Source: JAGWRA01 sp035534615 (GTDB lineage Bacteria; Acidobacteriota; Vicinamibacteria; Vicinamibacterales; CAVVIG01). Taken from it: DNA of 61,471 bases. Positions 34,484 to 42,918 of this stretch are shown here, one piece after another. The stretch is taken from assembly GCA_035534615.1 (NCBI GenBank), contig DATLRO010000052.1:1-61471 (forward strand), given 5' to 3'. The notes under the pieces are model-generated. The model searched no databases and was not told where the DNA came from. It was given only the letters and a program-made list of their open reading frames with translations. A program made the position numbers and the translations under genes. Every line of letters begins with the position of its first letter. Within the stretch, counting starts at the first letter, position 1.

Positions 34484-35488
34484 TCAGAATCGGATCTTCG
34501 CCTCGTCGTCGCGCACGTGGATGCTGTCGACGAACCGGATCAGGTTGGGGGTCGTCTGCATGAGGACGGAGCTCGTCCGGGTGCCGTCGCCGAAGAACCG
34601 GACGCCCCGCATCAGGACGCCGTCGGTCACGCCGGTCGCGGCGAAGATGATCGAGTCGCCCGGCGCGAGGTCGGCCGAGGTGTAGACCCGCCCGATATCC
34701 GTGATACCCATCGCGCGGCATCGGGCTTCGTGCTCGGGCTTGGTCACGACGAGGCGGGCGTAGATCTCCCCGTGCAGGCAGCGCATCGCCGCCGCCGTGA
34801 GCACGCCTTCGGGCGCCCCGCCGGTCCCCATCACGGCGTGCACGCCGCTGCCCACCACGGCCGCCGAGATGCCGGCCGACAGGTCGCCGTCGCCGATCAG
34901 CCGGATGCGCGCGCCGGTCGCCCGGATGTCGGCGATCAGCTGCTCGTGGCGCGGCCGTTCGAGCACGACCACGACCAGGTCCTCGATGCGGCGATCGAGG
35001 CTCGCCGCGATCGCCTTCAGGTTGTCGGCCACCGGCGCGTCCAGGTCGACCTTCCCCTTGGAGCTCGGCCCGACCACCAGCTTCTCCATGTAGACGTCCG
35101 GCGCGTGCAGCAGCCCGCCGCGGCCGGCGGCGGCGAGCACCGCGATGGCGTTGTTGGAGCCGGTGGCGCAGAGGTTGGTCCCCTCCAGCGGATCGACGGC
35201 GATGTCGATCTTCGGCAGGCCGGAGGCCGGCGCGCCGCCGCCGGCCGCGTGCGGCAGGCCGACCCGCTCGCCGATGTAGAGCATCGGCGCCTCGTCGCGC
35301 TCGCCCTCGCCGATGACGATCGTGCCGTCGATCCGGACGGTGTCGAGCACCTGCCGCATCGCCTCGACCGCCACGCGATCGGAGTTGTGGCGATCGCCCT
35401 GCCCCATCGTGTGGGCGCAGGCGATGGCCGCCCGCTCCACGACGCGGAGGAATTCGAGAGACAGATCGGTCGAGTCGATGGGGGTCAT
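34484..35488 (-). CDS. glpX: Class II fructose-1,6-bisphosphatase
   Basis: This 334-residue GlpX-type enzyme hydrolyses fructose-1,6-bisphosphate in gluconeogenesis. It has ERAAIACAHTMGQGDRHNSD at the N-terminus, the metal-site motifs GEGERDEAPML and AVDPLEGTNLCA, and GTGGAPEGVLTAAAM further on. The start overlaps the end of the acyl-CoA dehydrogenase gene as ATGA and has GGAGGGAAG upstream. Confidence 0.94.
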   Translation of the reverse strand: MTPIDSTDLSLEFLRVVERAAIACAHTMGQGDRHNSDRVAVEAMRQVLDTVRIDGTIVIGEGERDEAPMLYIGERVGLPHAAGGGAPASGLPKIDIAVDPLEGTNLCATGSNNAIAVLAAAGRGGLLHAPDVYMEKLVVGPSSKGKVDLDAPVADNLKAIAASLDRRIEDLVVVVLERPRHEQLIADIRATGARIRLIGDGDLSAGISAAVVGSGVHAVMGTGGAPEGVLTAAAMRCLHGEIYARLVVTKPEHEARCRAMGITDIGRVYTSADLAPGDSIIFAATGVTDGVLMRGVRFFGDGTRTSSVLMQTTPNLIRFVDSIHVRDDEAKIRF

Positions 35489-36696
35489 CGGCTACTTCCC
35501 TCCACAGGCGGCAGCGTGCAGCGCGTCGGCCGGTCGTTCCGGTACCCGAGCACGTAGTCGGCCTGCATCAGCTTGTGGATCTCGCGCGTCCCCTCGTAGA
35601 TGACCGCCCCCTTGCAGTTCCGGTAGAACCGGCCGACCGGGTACTCGTCCGAATACCCGTTGGCGCCGTGGACCTGCACGGCGTCGCCCGCCGCGCGCTC
35701 CGAGGCGACCGTGGCGAACCACTTGGCCAGCCCGGTCTCGCGGGTGTTCCGCTCGCCGCGGTTCTTCAGCCAGCCGGCCCGCATCCAGAGCAGCCGGGCC
35801 GCCTGATAGTCCGACTCCATCTGGGCGATCATCTCCTTGACCAGCTGGTGCTGCGCGATCTCGACGCCGAACGTCTTCCGCTCCATCGCGTACCTGGCGC
35901 TGGCGTCGCGGCACGCCCGGATGAGGCCGGTGGCGCCGGCCGCCACGGTGTAGCGTCCCTGGTCGAGCGCGAACATGGCGACCTTGAACCCCTCGCCCGG
36001 GCGCCCCACCAGGTTCTCGGCCGGCACCTCCACCTCGTCCATCTTGAAGTAACCGGTGTTGCCGGCGAGGATTCCCCACTTCTCCTTCAGGGTCCCGCTC
36101 GAAAACCCCTTGAAGCGCCGCTCGACGATGAACGCCGACAGGCCGGACGTGTCGCGCTGCTTCTTCTTCTCGAGGTCCGACCAGGCGAAGACCAGGAAGT
36201 TGTCGGCGACGTCGGCGAGCGAAATCCACATCTTCTCGCCGCTCAGCAGGTAGCGGTCCCCCTTCTTCACCGCCACCGACTGGATCCCGCGGACGTCGCT
36301 GCCGGCCCCCGGCTCGGTCAGCCCGTAGGTGGCAATCTGCGTCCCCTGGGCCTGCGGCACCAGGTACCGCTGCTTCTGATCCTCGCTGCCCCACGTGAGC
36401 AGCGAGAGGCAGTTGAGGCCGGCGTGCACCGACATGATCACGCGCAGCGACGTGTCGAGGTACTCGAGCTCCTCGCAGGCGAGGCCGAGGCTGACGTAGT
36501 CCATTCCGGCGCCGCCGTACTGGGTCGGCACGGAGATGCCGAGCAGTCCGAGTTCGGCCATCTGCGGCAGGGTGTTTCGATCGAACCGGTGCTCTCGATC
36601 GAGGTCGTGAATCCGCGGTGCGATTTCCCGGGCGCCCCATTCGCGAATCGAGCGCTCGAGCAGCCGCTGTTCGTCGGTCAGGTCAAGGTCGATCAT
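35485..36696 (-). CDS. Acyl-CoA dehydrogenase
   Basis: This is a 403-residue FAD enzyme oxidising an acyl-CoA to the 2-enoyl-CoA. The FAD/substrate motif YGLTEPGAGSDVRGI and SGEKMWIS are present. The Q-x-x-G-x-x-G block is QVHGANGYSDEYPVGRFYR, and the catalytic Glu is in VIYEGTREIH. It resembles the glutaryl-CoA and cyclohexene-carboxyl-CoA dehydrogenase branches; the true substrate cannot be told. No electron-transfer flavoprotein gene is near. Confidence 0.9.
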   Translation of the reverse strand: MIDLDLTDEQRLLERSIREWGAREIAPRIHDLDREHRFDRNTLPQMAELGLLGISVPTQYGGAGMDYVSLGLACEELEYLDTSLRVIMSVHAGLNCLSLLTWGSEDQKQRYLVPQAQGTQIATYGLTEPGAGSDVRGIQSVAVKKGDRYLLSGEKMWISLADVADNFLVFAWSDLEKKKQRDTSGLSAFIVERRFKGFSSGTLKEKWGILAGNTGYFKMDEVEVPAENLVGRPGEGFKVAMFALDQGRYTVAAGATGLIRACRDASARYAMERKTFGVEIAQHQLVKEMIAQMESDYQAARLLWMRAGWLKNRGERNTRETGLAKWFATVASERAAGDAVQVHGANGYSDEYPVGRFYRNCKGAVIYEGTREIHKLMQADYVLGYRNDRPTRCTLPPVEGSSR

Positions 36697-36822
36697 GGTC
36701 AGGACATGAAAAATGACGGCAGGTTGACGGGATGTGGAACCGGCGGCCGGCTCGCGGCCGCCGCGTCCGCGGAGCGGAAAATGCTAGCACAGGGGTTTCG
36801 TGGAAGTCGAACGGGGCCCGCC

Positions 36823-37614
36823 TCAGCCGCGCGCGACCCGCACCGGCGCGCCGCGCCCCAGTCCGAGCACCAGGGCCGCGCTGGCCGCGTTGGCCGCAAT
36901 CTCGAGCTGCTCCGTGCTGCCGAACAGGGCGCAGATCGCCCCGGGCGCCACGTCACCGTAGGTCGTCACCAGGTGCTCGATCGCGTGCTGGCCGGCCCGG
37001 ATCTGGATGGCGCCGTGGCGGGCGAACCGATCGAAGGTCCCGCGGTCGATGTTCGTGACCAGGTTGCCGAAGTGATCGACGCGCAGCACCTCGCCGGCCA
37101 GCTCCCGGTCGCCGGCCACCGGCTGCGGGATGTCGAGCGGCCGCCAGTCGCCCGCCGCCCGTCCCAACGCCGCCAGGTCGACGCCCCGGGCGAGCCAGCC
37201 GGCCGCCGGCGCGAAGCGGTCGCGCCCCTCGAACGTCCGGCTGACCGTGGCGCGCGCGTAGCGCCGCTCCGACAGCTCGACCACGCGCTTCGGCGGCGTG
37301 TCCCGGAAGACCGCCGTCAGCACGCCGTTGTCGGGGGCGATGAAGCGGTGCTCTCCGGCCTCGGCCGCCAGGCCGCGCCGGCTCGAGCCGACGCCGGGAT
37401 CGACGACCACGAGGAAGATGGTGCCGGCCGGGAAGTACCGGAAGCAGGCCGCCAGCTCGAGCGCGCCGGCCAGCACGTCCTGCGGCGGGATGTCGTGGGT
37501 GATGTCGATGAAGGTCGCCTCGGGGCAGATCGCCAGGGCCACCCCCTTCATCGTCCCGACGTAGTGGTCCCGGAGCCCGAAGTCGGTGAGCAGCGCAATG
37601 ACGGCTCGGGCCAT
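36823..37614 (-). CDS. SAM hydrolase of the chlorinase/fluorinase superfamily (DUF62)
   Basis: This 263-residue protein shows LLTDFGLRDHYVGTMKGV at the start, DPGVGSSRRGL, IAPDNGVLT and DHFGNLVTNI, the motifs of S-adenosyl-L-methionine hydroxide adenosyltransferases. These split SAM to adenosine and methionine. Nothing suggests a halogenase. The ATG at 37614 is chosen; a GTG at 37638 would add eight residues. The cellular role of the family is unclear. Confidence 0.9.
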   Translation of the reverse strand: MARAVIALLTDFGLRDHYVGTMKGVALAICPEATFIDITHDIPPQDVLAGALELAACFRYFPAGTIFLVVVDPGVGSSRRGLAAEAGEHRFIAPDNGVLTAVFRDTPPKRVVELSERRYARATVSRTFEGRDRFAPAAGWLARGVDLAALGRAAGDWRPLDIPQPVAGDRELAGEVLRVDHFGNLVTNIDRGTFDRFARHGAIQIRAGQHAIEHLVTTYGDVAPGAICALFGSTEQLEIAANAASAALVLGLGRGAPVRVARG

Positions 37615-37699
37615 GGCCCCCGCGTCGGAGGAAGGCACCGGCCGCCGGACCGGCGCAGGTGGATCCGCGGCAGCGACCCCGGCCGCGCCGCAGCGGCGC

Positions 37700-38413
37700 T
37701 CAGGCGCCTGAGGACGGGGCGTCGGGAGCCGGCGATCCCGGCTTCCTGAACAGGATTTCCCGCAGGTTCGTCTTCAGCAGGAACGAATCCGAGACCAGCA
37801 GCCCCTCGAACATCCGGATGATCTCGCGATTCAGCAGAATCCCCTGCCGGCCGCGCGCCGCGGAGTACGGACGGTGTCGCAGGTGGCCCTCGTCCACGAC
37901 GATGTACTTGGTGTAGTGGGTGTCGCGGGGTTGCATCGTGCCGAAGAAGCCGAGCAGCGCGCCGTCCGGTCGCAGCAGCCGTGTCAGCTGTTCGGCGAGC
38001 GCCTGCGCGGTCGGCCGGTCGAGATAGTCGAGCAGATCCCAGCAGAGGATGCCGTCCACCGCGCCGTCGGCCTGCGGAAAGCGCGCCGCGAAGAACGCCG
38101 GCAGGGCGTCGAGCGCACCGCGCCGGATGTGGCGCTCGAGATCGGCGTACAGATCCTCGACGAGAATCTTGCACCCGAGCTGTTCACCGAAGAAACTCAC
38201 GTTGGACCCGACCACCGGTCCCAGGTCGAGCAGGACCGGAGACTCACGGGCCGTCAGGCAGGACAGAAACTTGCGCAGGGCCTTGGTCGGAAAGATCGGA
38301 TCCGGTTCGACGCCCGGAGCGACCACCGCCTCGGGCTCTCCGGCGGCCGCGCGCCGGGGTCCCAGTCGCGAGAACAGATCGGAAATCGAACGGGAGGTAC
38401 CGCTGCCGGCCAA
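37700..38413 (-). CDS. Methyltransferase-like protein of unknown function
   Basis: This 237-residue protein has a class I methyltransferase-like core: VLLDLGPVVGSNVSFFGEQL (SAM-site position, about 60-79, with GPVVG in place of GCGTG), DGILCWDLLDYLDR and LLRPDGALLGFFG. The glycine-rich loop is weakened, so catalysis is uncertain. It lies between the bactofilin and SAM-hydrolase genes on the same strand. It may work with bactofilin, but that is only gene order. Confidence 0.7.
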   Translation of the reverse strand: MAGSGTSRSISDLFSRLGPRRAAAGEPEAVVAPGVEPDPIFPTKALRKFLSCLTARESPVLLDLGPVVGSNVSFFGEQLGCKILVEDLYADLERHIRRGALDALPAFFAARFPQADGAVDGILCWDLLDYLDRPTAQALAEQLTRLLRPDGALLGFFGTMQPRDTHYTKYIVVDEGHLRHRPYSAARGRQGILLNREIIRMFEGLLVSDSFLLKTNLREILFRKPGSPAPDAPSSGA

Positions 38414-38478
38414 GTCGTCTCCTCACATCACCGTGATCCGGTGCGGCCGGCGCCGCGGCGCCAGCCGCTCCGGCATCG

Positions 38479-39039
38479 CTATGCTCCGACGCGGGGTCCG
38501 CCTTGTGCCTGCGGGGGCGGCGGGGCCGGGACGGCGGCCGCCTTGACGTCGCCCTTGACCTCCGGCTGACCGGCCGGCCGCGCCACGGCCGGCGCCCCCT
38601 GTCCCTTCCGCTGCATGTCGACCGTGCCGCGGAAGTGCGCGCCTTCGGCAATCGCCACCCGCGGCGCGACGATGTCGCCGTCCACCGAGCCGTTGTCCCG
38701 GATGTCGACTTTTTCGGTCGCCGTCACGTTGCCCGTGACCTCGCCCAGCACGATCACCGCCTTGGCGAACACCTGGGCCTTGATGCGCCCGTTGGGCCCG
38801 ATGGTCAGGACGTGTTCGCGCAGCTCGATCTTCCCTTCCACGTGTCCTTCGATGGTCAGGTCTTCGCTGCCGTTCAACTCGCCTTTGATGACGACCGACT
38901 TGCCGATATTCACCATGTCCCTCTCGATCTGGGTCCTGGCGTCCATGTCGAGGCGCGCCCCCGCCATCCCACCCGCCCCCACTGGAGGCGTTGACGTCGT
39001 ACCACCGGCTGGCCTGACCGCTTCATCGCGTTTCCACAT
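38479..39039 (-). CDS. Bactofilin (polymer-forming cytoskeletal protein)
   Basis: This 186-residue protein has a bactofilin beta-helix core at about 45-140 (IGKSVVIKGELNGSEDLTIE, then GHVEGKIEL and NGRIKAQVFAKAVIVLGEV). It is flanked by disordered tails, with Pro/Gln-rich residues at the C-terminus. Bactofilins polymerise without nucleotides on the inner membrane and shape the cell. The start is the ATG at 39039 (MWKRDEAVRP) with GGAGG 6 bases upstream; a GTG two codons earlier is also possible. Its promoter is divergent from that of iscS. Confidence 0.92.
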   Translation of the reverse strand: MWKRDEAVRPAGGTTSTPPVGAGGMAGARLDMDARTQIERDMVNIGKSVVIKGELNGSEDLTIEGHVEGKIELREHVLTIGPNGRIKAQVFAKAVIVLGEVTGNVTATEKVDIRDNGSVDGDIVAPRVAIAEGAHFRGTVDMQRKGQGAPAVARPAGQPEVKGDVKAAAVPAPPPPQAQGGPRVGA

Positions 39040-39124
39040 GCTCACCCTCCGCCTTCTCCCGACGCGAGCGGTCGCTGGGCGCCCGGAGGAGCGAAACTGA
39101 CTGGTTGGAACCTAAAACTCTGCC

Positions 39125-39153
39125 AGTATAAGTGACCGATCCCACCATGTCTA
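39125..39153 (-). promoter_or_regulatory. Bactofilin promoter
   Basis: On the minus strand TAGACA (39153-39148) and TATACT (39130-39125) are 17 bases apart. Each box has one mismatch to the sigma-70 consensus. The start codon is about 85 bases downstream. Confidence 0.7.
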
Positions 39154-39162
39154 GTCCTTTTG

Positions 39163-39191
39163 TTGCCGCATGTTAGCGACAATGTTACAAT
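39163..39191 (+). promoter_or_regulatory. iscS promoter
   Basis: TTGCCG (39163-39168) and TACAAT (39186-39191) are 17 bases apart. The transcript would start near 39198, inside the 17-base palindrome at 39189-39205. The iscS ATG is about 45 bases further on. Confidence 0.65.
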
Positions 39192-39205
39192 GGCGGATCG
39201 CCATT
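39189..39205. promoter_or_regulatory. Palindromic operator candidate over the iscS transcription start
   Basis: AATGGCG and CGCCATT form perfect 7-base arms around GAT. The palindrome overlaps the end of the -10 box and the expected start of transcription, a typical repressor position. A direct repeat TGTTA (12 bases apart) lies just upstream. It could also be an RNA hairpin at the very 5' end of the transcript. Confidence 0.5.
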
Positions 39206-39242
39206 AGGGCATGAGCACTAACGGCTCGATCCGGTCTGCCGC

Positions 39243-40442
39243 ATGCGCATCTACTTCGACCACAACGCCACGACCCCCGTCGCCGAAGAGGTGGCCGACG
39301 CGCTGGCGCGCGCGACCCGCGACCTGTTCGGCAACGCCTCGAGCGTGCACGCCTTCGGCCAGCAGGCCAAGGCGGCGATGGACGAGGCGCGATCGGCGGT
39401 CGCCGCCCTGCTCGCGGCCGAGGCATCGGATGTCGTGTTCACGAGCGGCGGCACGGAGGCCGACAATCTCGCGATCCGCGGCGCCGCCGAGGCACGCGAG
39501 GCGGCCGGCCGCCGGCACCTGATCGCGAGTGCCATCGAGCACGAGGCGGTGCTGAACACGCTGAAGGCGATGGCCCGGCGCGGCTGGCGCACGACCCTGC
39601 TGCCGGTCGACGCCGGCGGCCTCGTGGCGCCCGACGCGCTGCGCGGGGCGCTCGCGGACGACACCGCGCTCGTCTCGGTGATGCACGCGAACAACGAGAT
39701 CGGCACCGTGCAGCCGATTGCCGAGCTGGCCGCCCTCGCGCACGAGCGCGGCGCGATCTTCCATACCGATGCCGTGCAGTCGGCCGGCAAGATTCCGATG
39801 GACGTGCGGGCGCTCGGCGTCGATCTCCTGTCGATCTCGGCGCACAAGTTCTACGGCCCCAAGGGGACCGGCGCGCTCTGGATCAGACGCGGCCTCCGGC
39901 TCGTGCCCCAGATGACCGGCGGCCGGCACGAACGGAACCGGCGCGCCGGCACGGAGAACGTGCCGGGCCTCGCGGCGATGGGGGTCGCCGCCGCGCACGC
40001 GGCCGCGGCGCAGGCGGCCGACGCCGCCCGGATCGGCGCCCTGCGCGACCGGCTCGAGGCAGGCATCCTGGCACGCATCGCCGGCACCGCCGTCAACGGC
40101 GTGCGCGCCCCGCGGGTGCCGAACACGACCAACGTCAGCTTCGATCGCGTCGAAGCCGAATCGCTGCTGATCGCGCTCGATCTCGAAGGCGTGGCCGTCT
40201 CGACCGGCTCGGCCTGTTCGTCCGGCGCGCTCGAGCCGTCGCACGTGCTGCGCGCCATGGGCCTCTCCGCCCACCGCACGCAGAACTCGATCCGCTTCAG
40301 CCTCGGCAGCGGCAACACGGAGGCCGAGGTCGACCACGTGCTCGATCTGCTGCCGCGGCTGGTCGACAAGCTGCGGGCGTTGACGGGGAACTGGGAACGA
40401 GGAATTAGGAACGAGGAATTAGGAATGAGGAATGAGGAATGA
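39243..40442 (+). CDS. iscS: Cysteine desulfurase
   Basis: This 399-residue PLP enzyme takes sulfur from cysteine for Fe-S clusters and tRNA thiolation. The PLP-binding Lys is at about 202 in SAHKFYGPKG and the active-site Cys at about 325 in STGSACSSGALEPSHV. HTDAVQSAGKIPMDV is also present. It is next to mnmA, so a role in 2-thiouridine formation is likely. The last 14 or so residues (NWERGIRNEELGMRNEE region) are encoded by the heptamer array at 40387, which also holds the stop codon. Confidence 0.94.
   Translation: MRIYFDHNATTPVAEEVADALARATRDLFGNASSVHAFGQQAKAAMDEARSAVAALLAAEASDVVFTSGGTEADNLAIRGAAEAREAAGRRHLIASAIEHEAVLNTLKAMARRGWRTTLLPVDAGGLVAPDALRGALADDTALVSVMHANNEIGTVQPIAELAALAHERGAIFHTDAVQSAGKIPMDVRALGVDLLSISAHKFYGPKGTGALWIRRGLRLVPQMTGGRHERNRRAGTENVPGLAAMGVAAAHAAAAQAADAARIGALRDRLEAGILARIAGTAVNGVRAPRVPNTTNVSFDRVEAESLLIALDLEGVAVSTGSACSSGALEPSHVLRAMGLSAHRTQNSIRFSLGSGNTEAEVDHVLDLLPRLVDKLRALTGNWERGIRNEELGMRNEE
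40387..40442. repeat. Heptamer array forming the 3' end of iscS
   Basis: Eight units follow each other with period 7: GGAACTG, GGAACGA, GGAATTA, GGAACGA, GGAATTA and three GGAATGA. The last TGA is the stop of iscS. The unit differs from the GAGCCC family but has the same period and the same position at a gene end. Confidence 0.85.
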
Positions 40443-40478
40443 GTGGGCAGTGAGTCTCATTCCCTGAGGCAGCGTCCC

Positions 40479-41540
40479 ATGCGTATCGTGGTCGCCATGT
40501 CCGGCGGGGTCGATTCTTCGGTGGCCGCGGCGCTCCTCGCAGACGAGGGGCACGAGGTGGTCGGGCTGTCGATGCAGCTCTACGACCAGCAGGAAGGCCA
40601 GGCCGGCTTCGGCACCTGCTGCAGCCTCGAGGACCTGCACGACGCGCGGCGCGTCGCCGCCGCGATCGGCATTCCTCATTACGTGGTCAATTTCGAGCGG
40701 CAGTTCGACGAGCACGTGGTCTCGAACTTCGTCCGCGAATACGCCGCCGGCCGCACGCCGCTCCCCTGCGCCCGCTGCAACAGCGATCTGAAGTTCGCGA
40801 CGCTGCTCGAGCGGGCGCGCGGCCTGGGCGCCGACCGGGTCGCAACCGGACACTACGCCCGCGTCGACCACGATCCCGGCACGGGACGGTTCCACCTCCG
40901 GCGTGGCGCCGACGCCGCACGCGATCAGTCGTACTTCCTCTTCTCGCTGGATCAGGCACAGCTGGCCGGCGCCGCCTTTCCGGTCGGCGGCCTGGACAAG
41001 CCGGCCGTCCGGACCTATGCGCGCAATCACCGGCTGCCCGTGGCCGACAAGCCCGACAGCCAGGAGATCTGTTTCGTGCCCGACCACGACTACGCGTCGT
41101 TCGTCGCGCGCCGCGAGCCGTCGGTCCGCCGCGAGGGACGCCTCGTCGATCAGGACGGCCGGGTGCTCGGCCGCCACGACGGTGTGCACCGCTTCACGGT
41201 CGGCCAGCGCAAGGGACTGGGACTGTCGGCGCCGGCGCCGCTCTACGTCCTGCAGGTGCGCGCGGCGGACGGCGAGGTGGTCGTCGGCCCCCGGGCGGCG
41301 CTGGAGCGGACGAAGCTGACGGCGTCGGGCGTGAACTGGATCGAGCCGGAGCCGGTCGGCGCGCGGCGGGTGTCCGCGCAGATCCGCCACCGGCACCCGC
41401 CGGCGCCCGGCACGGTGACGGCAGCCGGCCCGGGACGCGCGCAGCTCGTCTTCGACGAGCCGCAGATGGCGGTCACGCCCGGGCAGGCGGTCGTGTTCTA
41501 CGACGGCGATCTGGTGGTCGGCGGGGGATGGATTGACTAG
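40479..41540 (+). CDS. mnmA: tRNA-specific 2-thiouridylase
   Basis: This 353-residue enzyme thiolates U34 of tRNA. The PP-loop AMSGGVDSSVAA is at the N-terminus, the first catalytic Cys is in PLPCARCNSDLKF at about 95-107, and the second is in DSQEICFVPDHDY at about 195. The start chosen is the ATG at 40479 with GAGG upstream; the frame open from 40443 starts beside the repeat array. It is served by iscS directly upstream. Confidence 0.94.
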   Translation: MRIVVAMSGGVDSSVAAALLADEGHEVVGLSMQLYDQQEGQAGFGTCCSLEDLHDARRVAAAIGIPHYVVNFERQFDEHVVSNFVREYAAGRTPLPCARCNSDLKFATLLERARGLGADRVATGHYARVDHDPGTGRFHLRRGADAARDQSYFLFSLDQAQLAGAAFPVGGLDKPAVRTYARNHRLPVADKPDSQEICFVPDHDYASFVARREPSVRREGRLVDQDGRVLGRHDGVHRFTVGQRKGLGLSAPAPLYVLQVRAADGEVVVGPRAALERTKLTASGVNWIEPEPVGARRVSAQIRHRHPPAPGTVTAAGPGRAQLVFDEPQMAVTPGQAVVFYDGDLVVGGGWID

Positions 41541-41549
41541 CCGAGGCGC

Positions 41550-42530
41550 TCACGGCTTTGCCGCGATGCCGCCGGCGCCGGCGTGCGCGGCGTGCGCCAG
41601 GTCCTCGAGGTACCGCTCGGCGTCGATCGCGGCCATGCAGCCGGATCCGGCCGCGGTCACGGCCTGCCGGTAGACGTGATCCTGCACGTCACCGCAGGCG
41701 AACACCCCCGGCACGGTCGTCCGGCTCCCGTCGTGCGTCCGGATGTAGCCGGCGGCGTCCAGGTCGATCTGTCCGGTGAACAGGCTCGTGTTCGGCTGAT
41801 GGCCGATCGCGACGAAGACGCCTGACAGCGGGATTTCGGTGCGCCGGCCGGTCTCGCGGTCCCGGACGACCACGGCGCTCACCTGCCCCTTCGCCGGATC
41901 CTTGATCTCCTCGATCTCGCTGTTCCAGGTCCAGACGATCTTCGGGTTGGCCAGCGCCTTCTCCTGCATGATCTTCGACGCGCGCAGCTCGCCGCGCCGG
42001 TGGATCACGTGGACCTTGCTGGCGAAGCGCGTGAGGAAGGTCGCTTCCTCCATCGCCGAATCACCGCCGCCGATGACCCCGATGTCCTGGTCGCGGAAGA
42101 AGTAGCCATCACAGGTCGCGCAGGTCGACACCCCGCGGCCCATCAGCGCGCGCTCCGACGGCAGTCCGAGCAGCCGCGCGGAGGCGCCGGTGGCGACGAT
42201 GAGGGCCTGCGTCCGGTACTCGCGGCCGCTGACCGTGATCCGGAACGGGCGCTCGCGGAGGTCGACCGCCGTGACGTCGCCCTGCAGGATCTCCGTGCCG
42301 AAGCGCTCGGCCTGCGCCCGCATCTCCGCCATCAGATCCGGCCCCATGATGCCGTCGCGGAACCCGGGGAAGTTCTCGACCGCGGTGGTCAGCATCAGCT
42401 GTCCGCCCGCCTCGACGCCTTCGACGACCAGCGGCGCGAGGTTGGCCCGCGCGGTGTACAGCGCCGCAGTCAACCCGGCCGGACCGGAACCGATGACGAT
42501 GACCTGCCGGACGTCCTGGGATGCACTCAT
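41550..42530 (-). CDS. trxB: Thioredoxin-disulfide reductase
   Basis: This 326-residue FAD enzyme reduces thioredoxin with NADPH. It has the FAD motif GSGPAGLTAALYTARA at about 14-29, the redox CATC at about 137-140 and the NADPH motif GGGDSAMEEA. FACGDVQDHVYRQA is near the end. It lies directly downstream of trxA, its substrate, and converges on mnmA with a 9-base gap. Confidence 0.95.
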   Translation of the reverse strand: MSASQDVRQVIVIGSGPAGLTAALYTARANLAPLVVEGVEAGGQLMLTTAVENFPGFRDGIMGPDLMAEMRAQAERFGTEILQGDVTAVDLRERPFRITVSGREYRTQALIVATGASARLLGLPSERALMGRGVSTCATCDGYFFRDQDIGVIGGGDSAMEEATFLTRFASKVHVIHRRGELRASKIMQEKALANPKIVWTWNSEIEEIKDPAKGQVSAVVVRDRETGRRTEIPLSGVFVAIGHQPNTSLFTGQIDLDAAGYIRTHDGSRTTVPGVFACGDVQDHVYRQAVTAAGSGCMAAIDAERYLEDLAHAAHAGAGGIAAKP

Positions 42531-42585
42531 GTGTCGCTCGATCGGAAAAAGGAAGCCGCAAAGACGGAATGACGGGCGGCGCGCG

Positions 42586-42915
42586 CTACACGTGCCGGTC
42601 GATCAGCTTCTTGAGATCGTCCTTCTGCACGAGGCCGACCACCGACTCGACCACCTGGCCGCCCTTGAACAGGAGCAGCGTGGGAATGCCCCGGATGCCG
42701 TACTTGCCGGGCGTCGACGGGTTGTCGTCCACGTTGAGCTTGCCCACGACCACCCGTCCCTCGTAGTCGGCCGCGAGCGCGTCGACCGTCGGTCCCAGCC
42801 GCTTGCAGGGTGCGCACCACTCCGCCCAGAAGTCCACGAGGACCGGCGCCGTATTCTTCAGCACCTGCTGATCGAACTCCCCGTCACTGAACACCTGCAC
42901 CTTCTCGGTTGCCAT
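42586..42915 (-). CDS. trxA: Thioredoxin
   Basis: This 109-residue thioredoxin has the active site WCAPCK at about 33-38 and the cis-proline segment GIRGIPTLLLF. It is adjacent to glgA (start 3 bases before the glgA stop codon ends on the map) and followed by trxB, so all three can be co-transcribed. Confidence 0.96.
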   Translation of the reverse strand: MATEKVQVFSDGEFDQQVLKNTAPVLVDFWAEWCAPCKRLGPTVDALAADYEGRVVVGKLNVDDNPSTPGKYGIRGIPTLLLFKGGQVVESVVGLVQKDDLKKLIDRHV

Positions 42916-42918
42916 CGC

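Noticed and set aside
36823..37614. Possible fluorinase or chlorinase
   Set aside because: The motifs match the widespread SAM hydrolase branch and no halometabolite genes are near.
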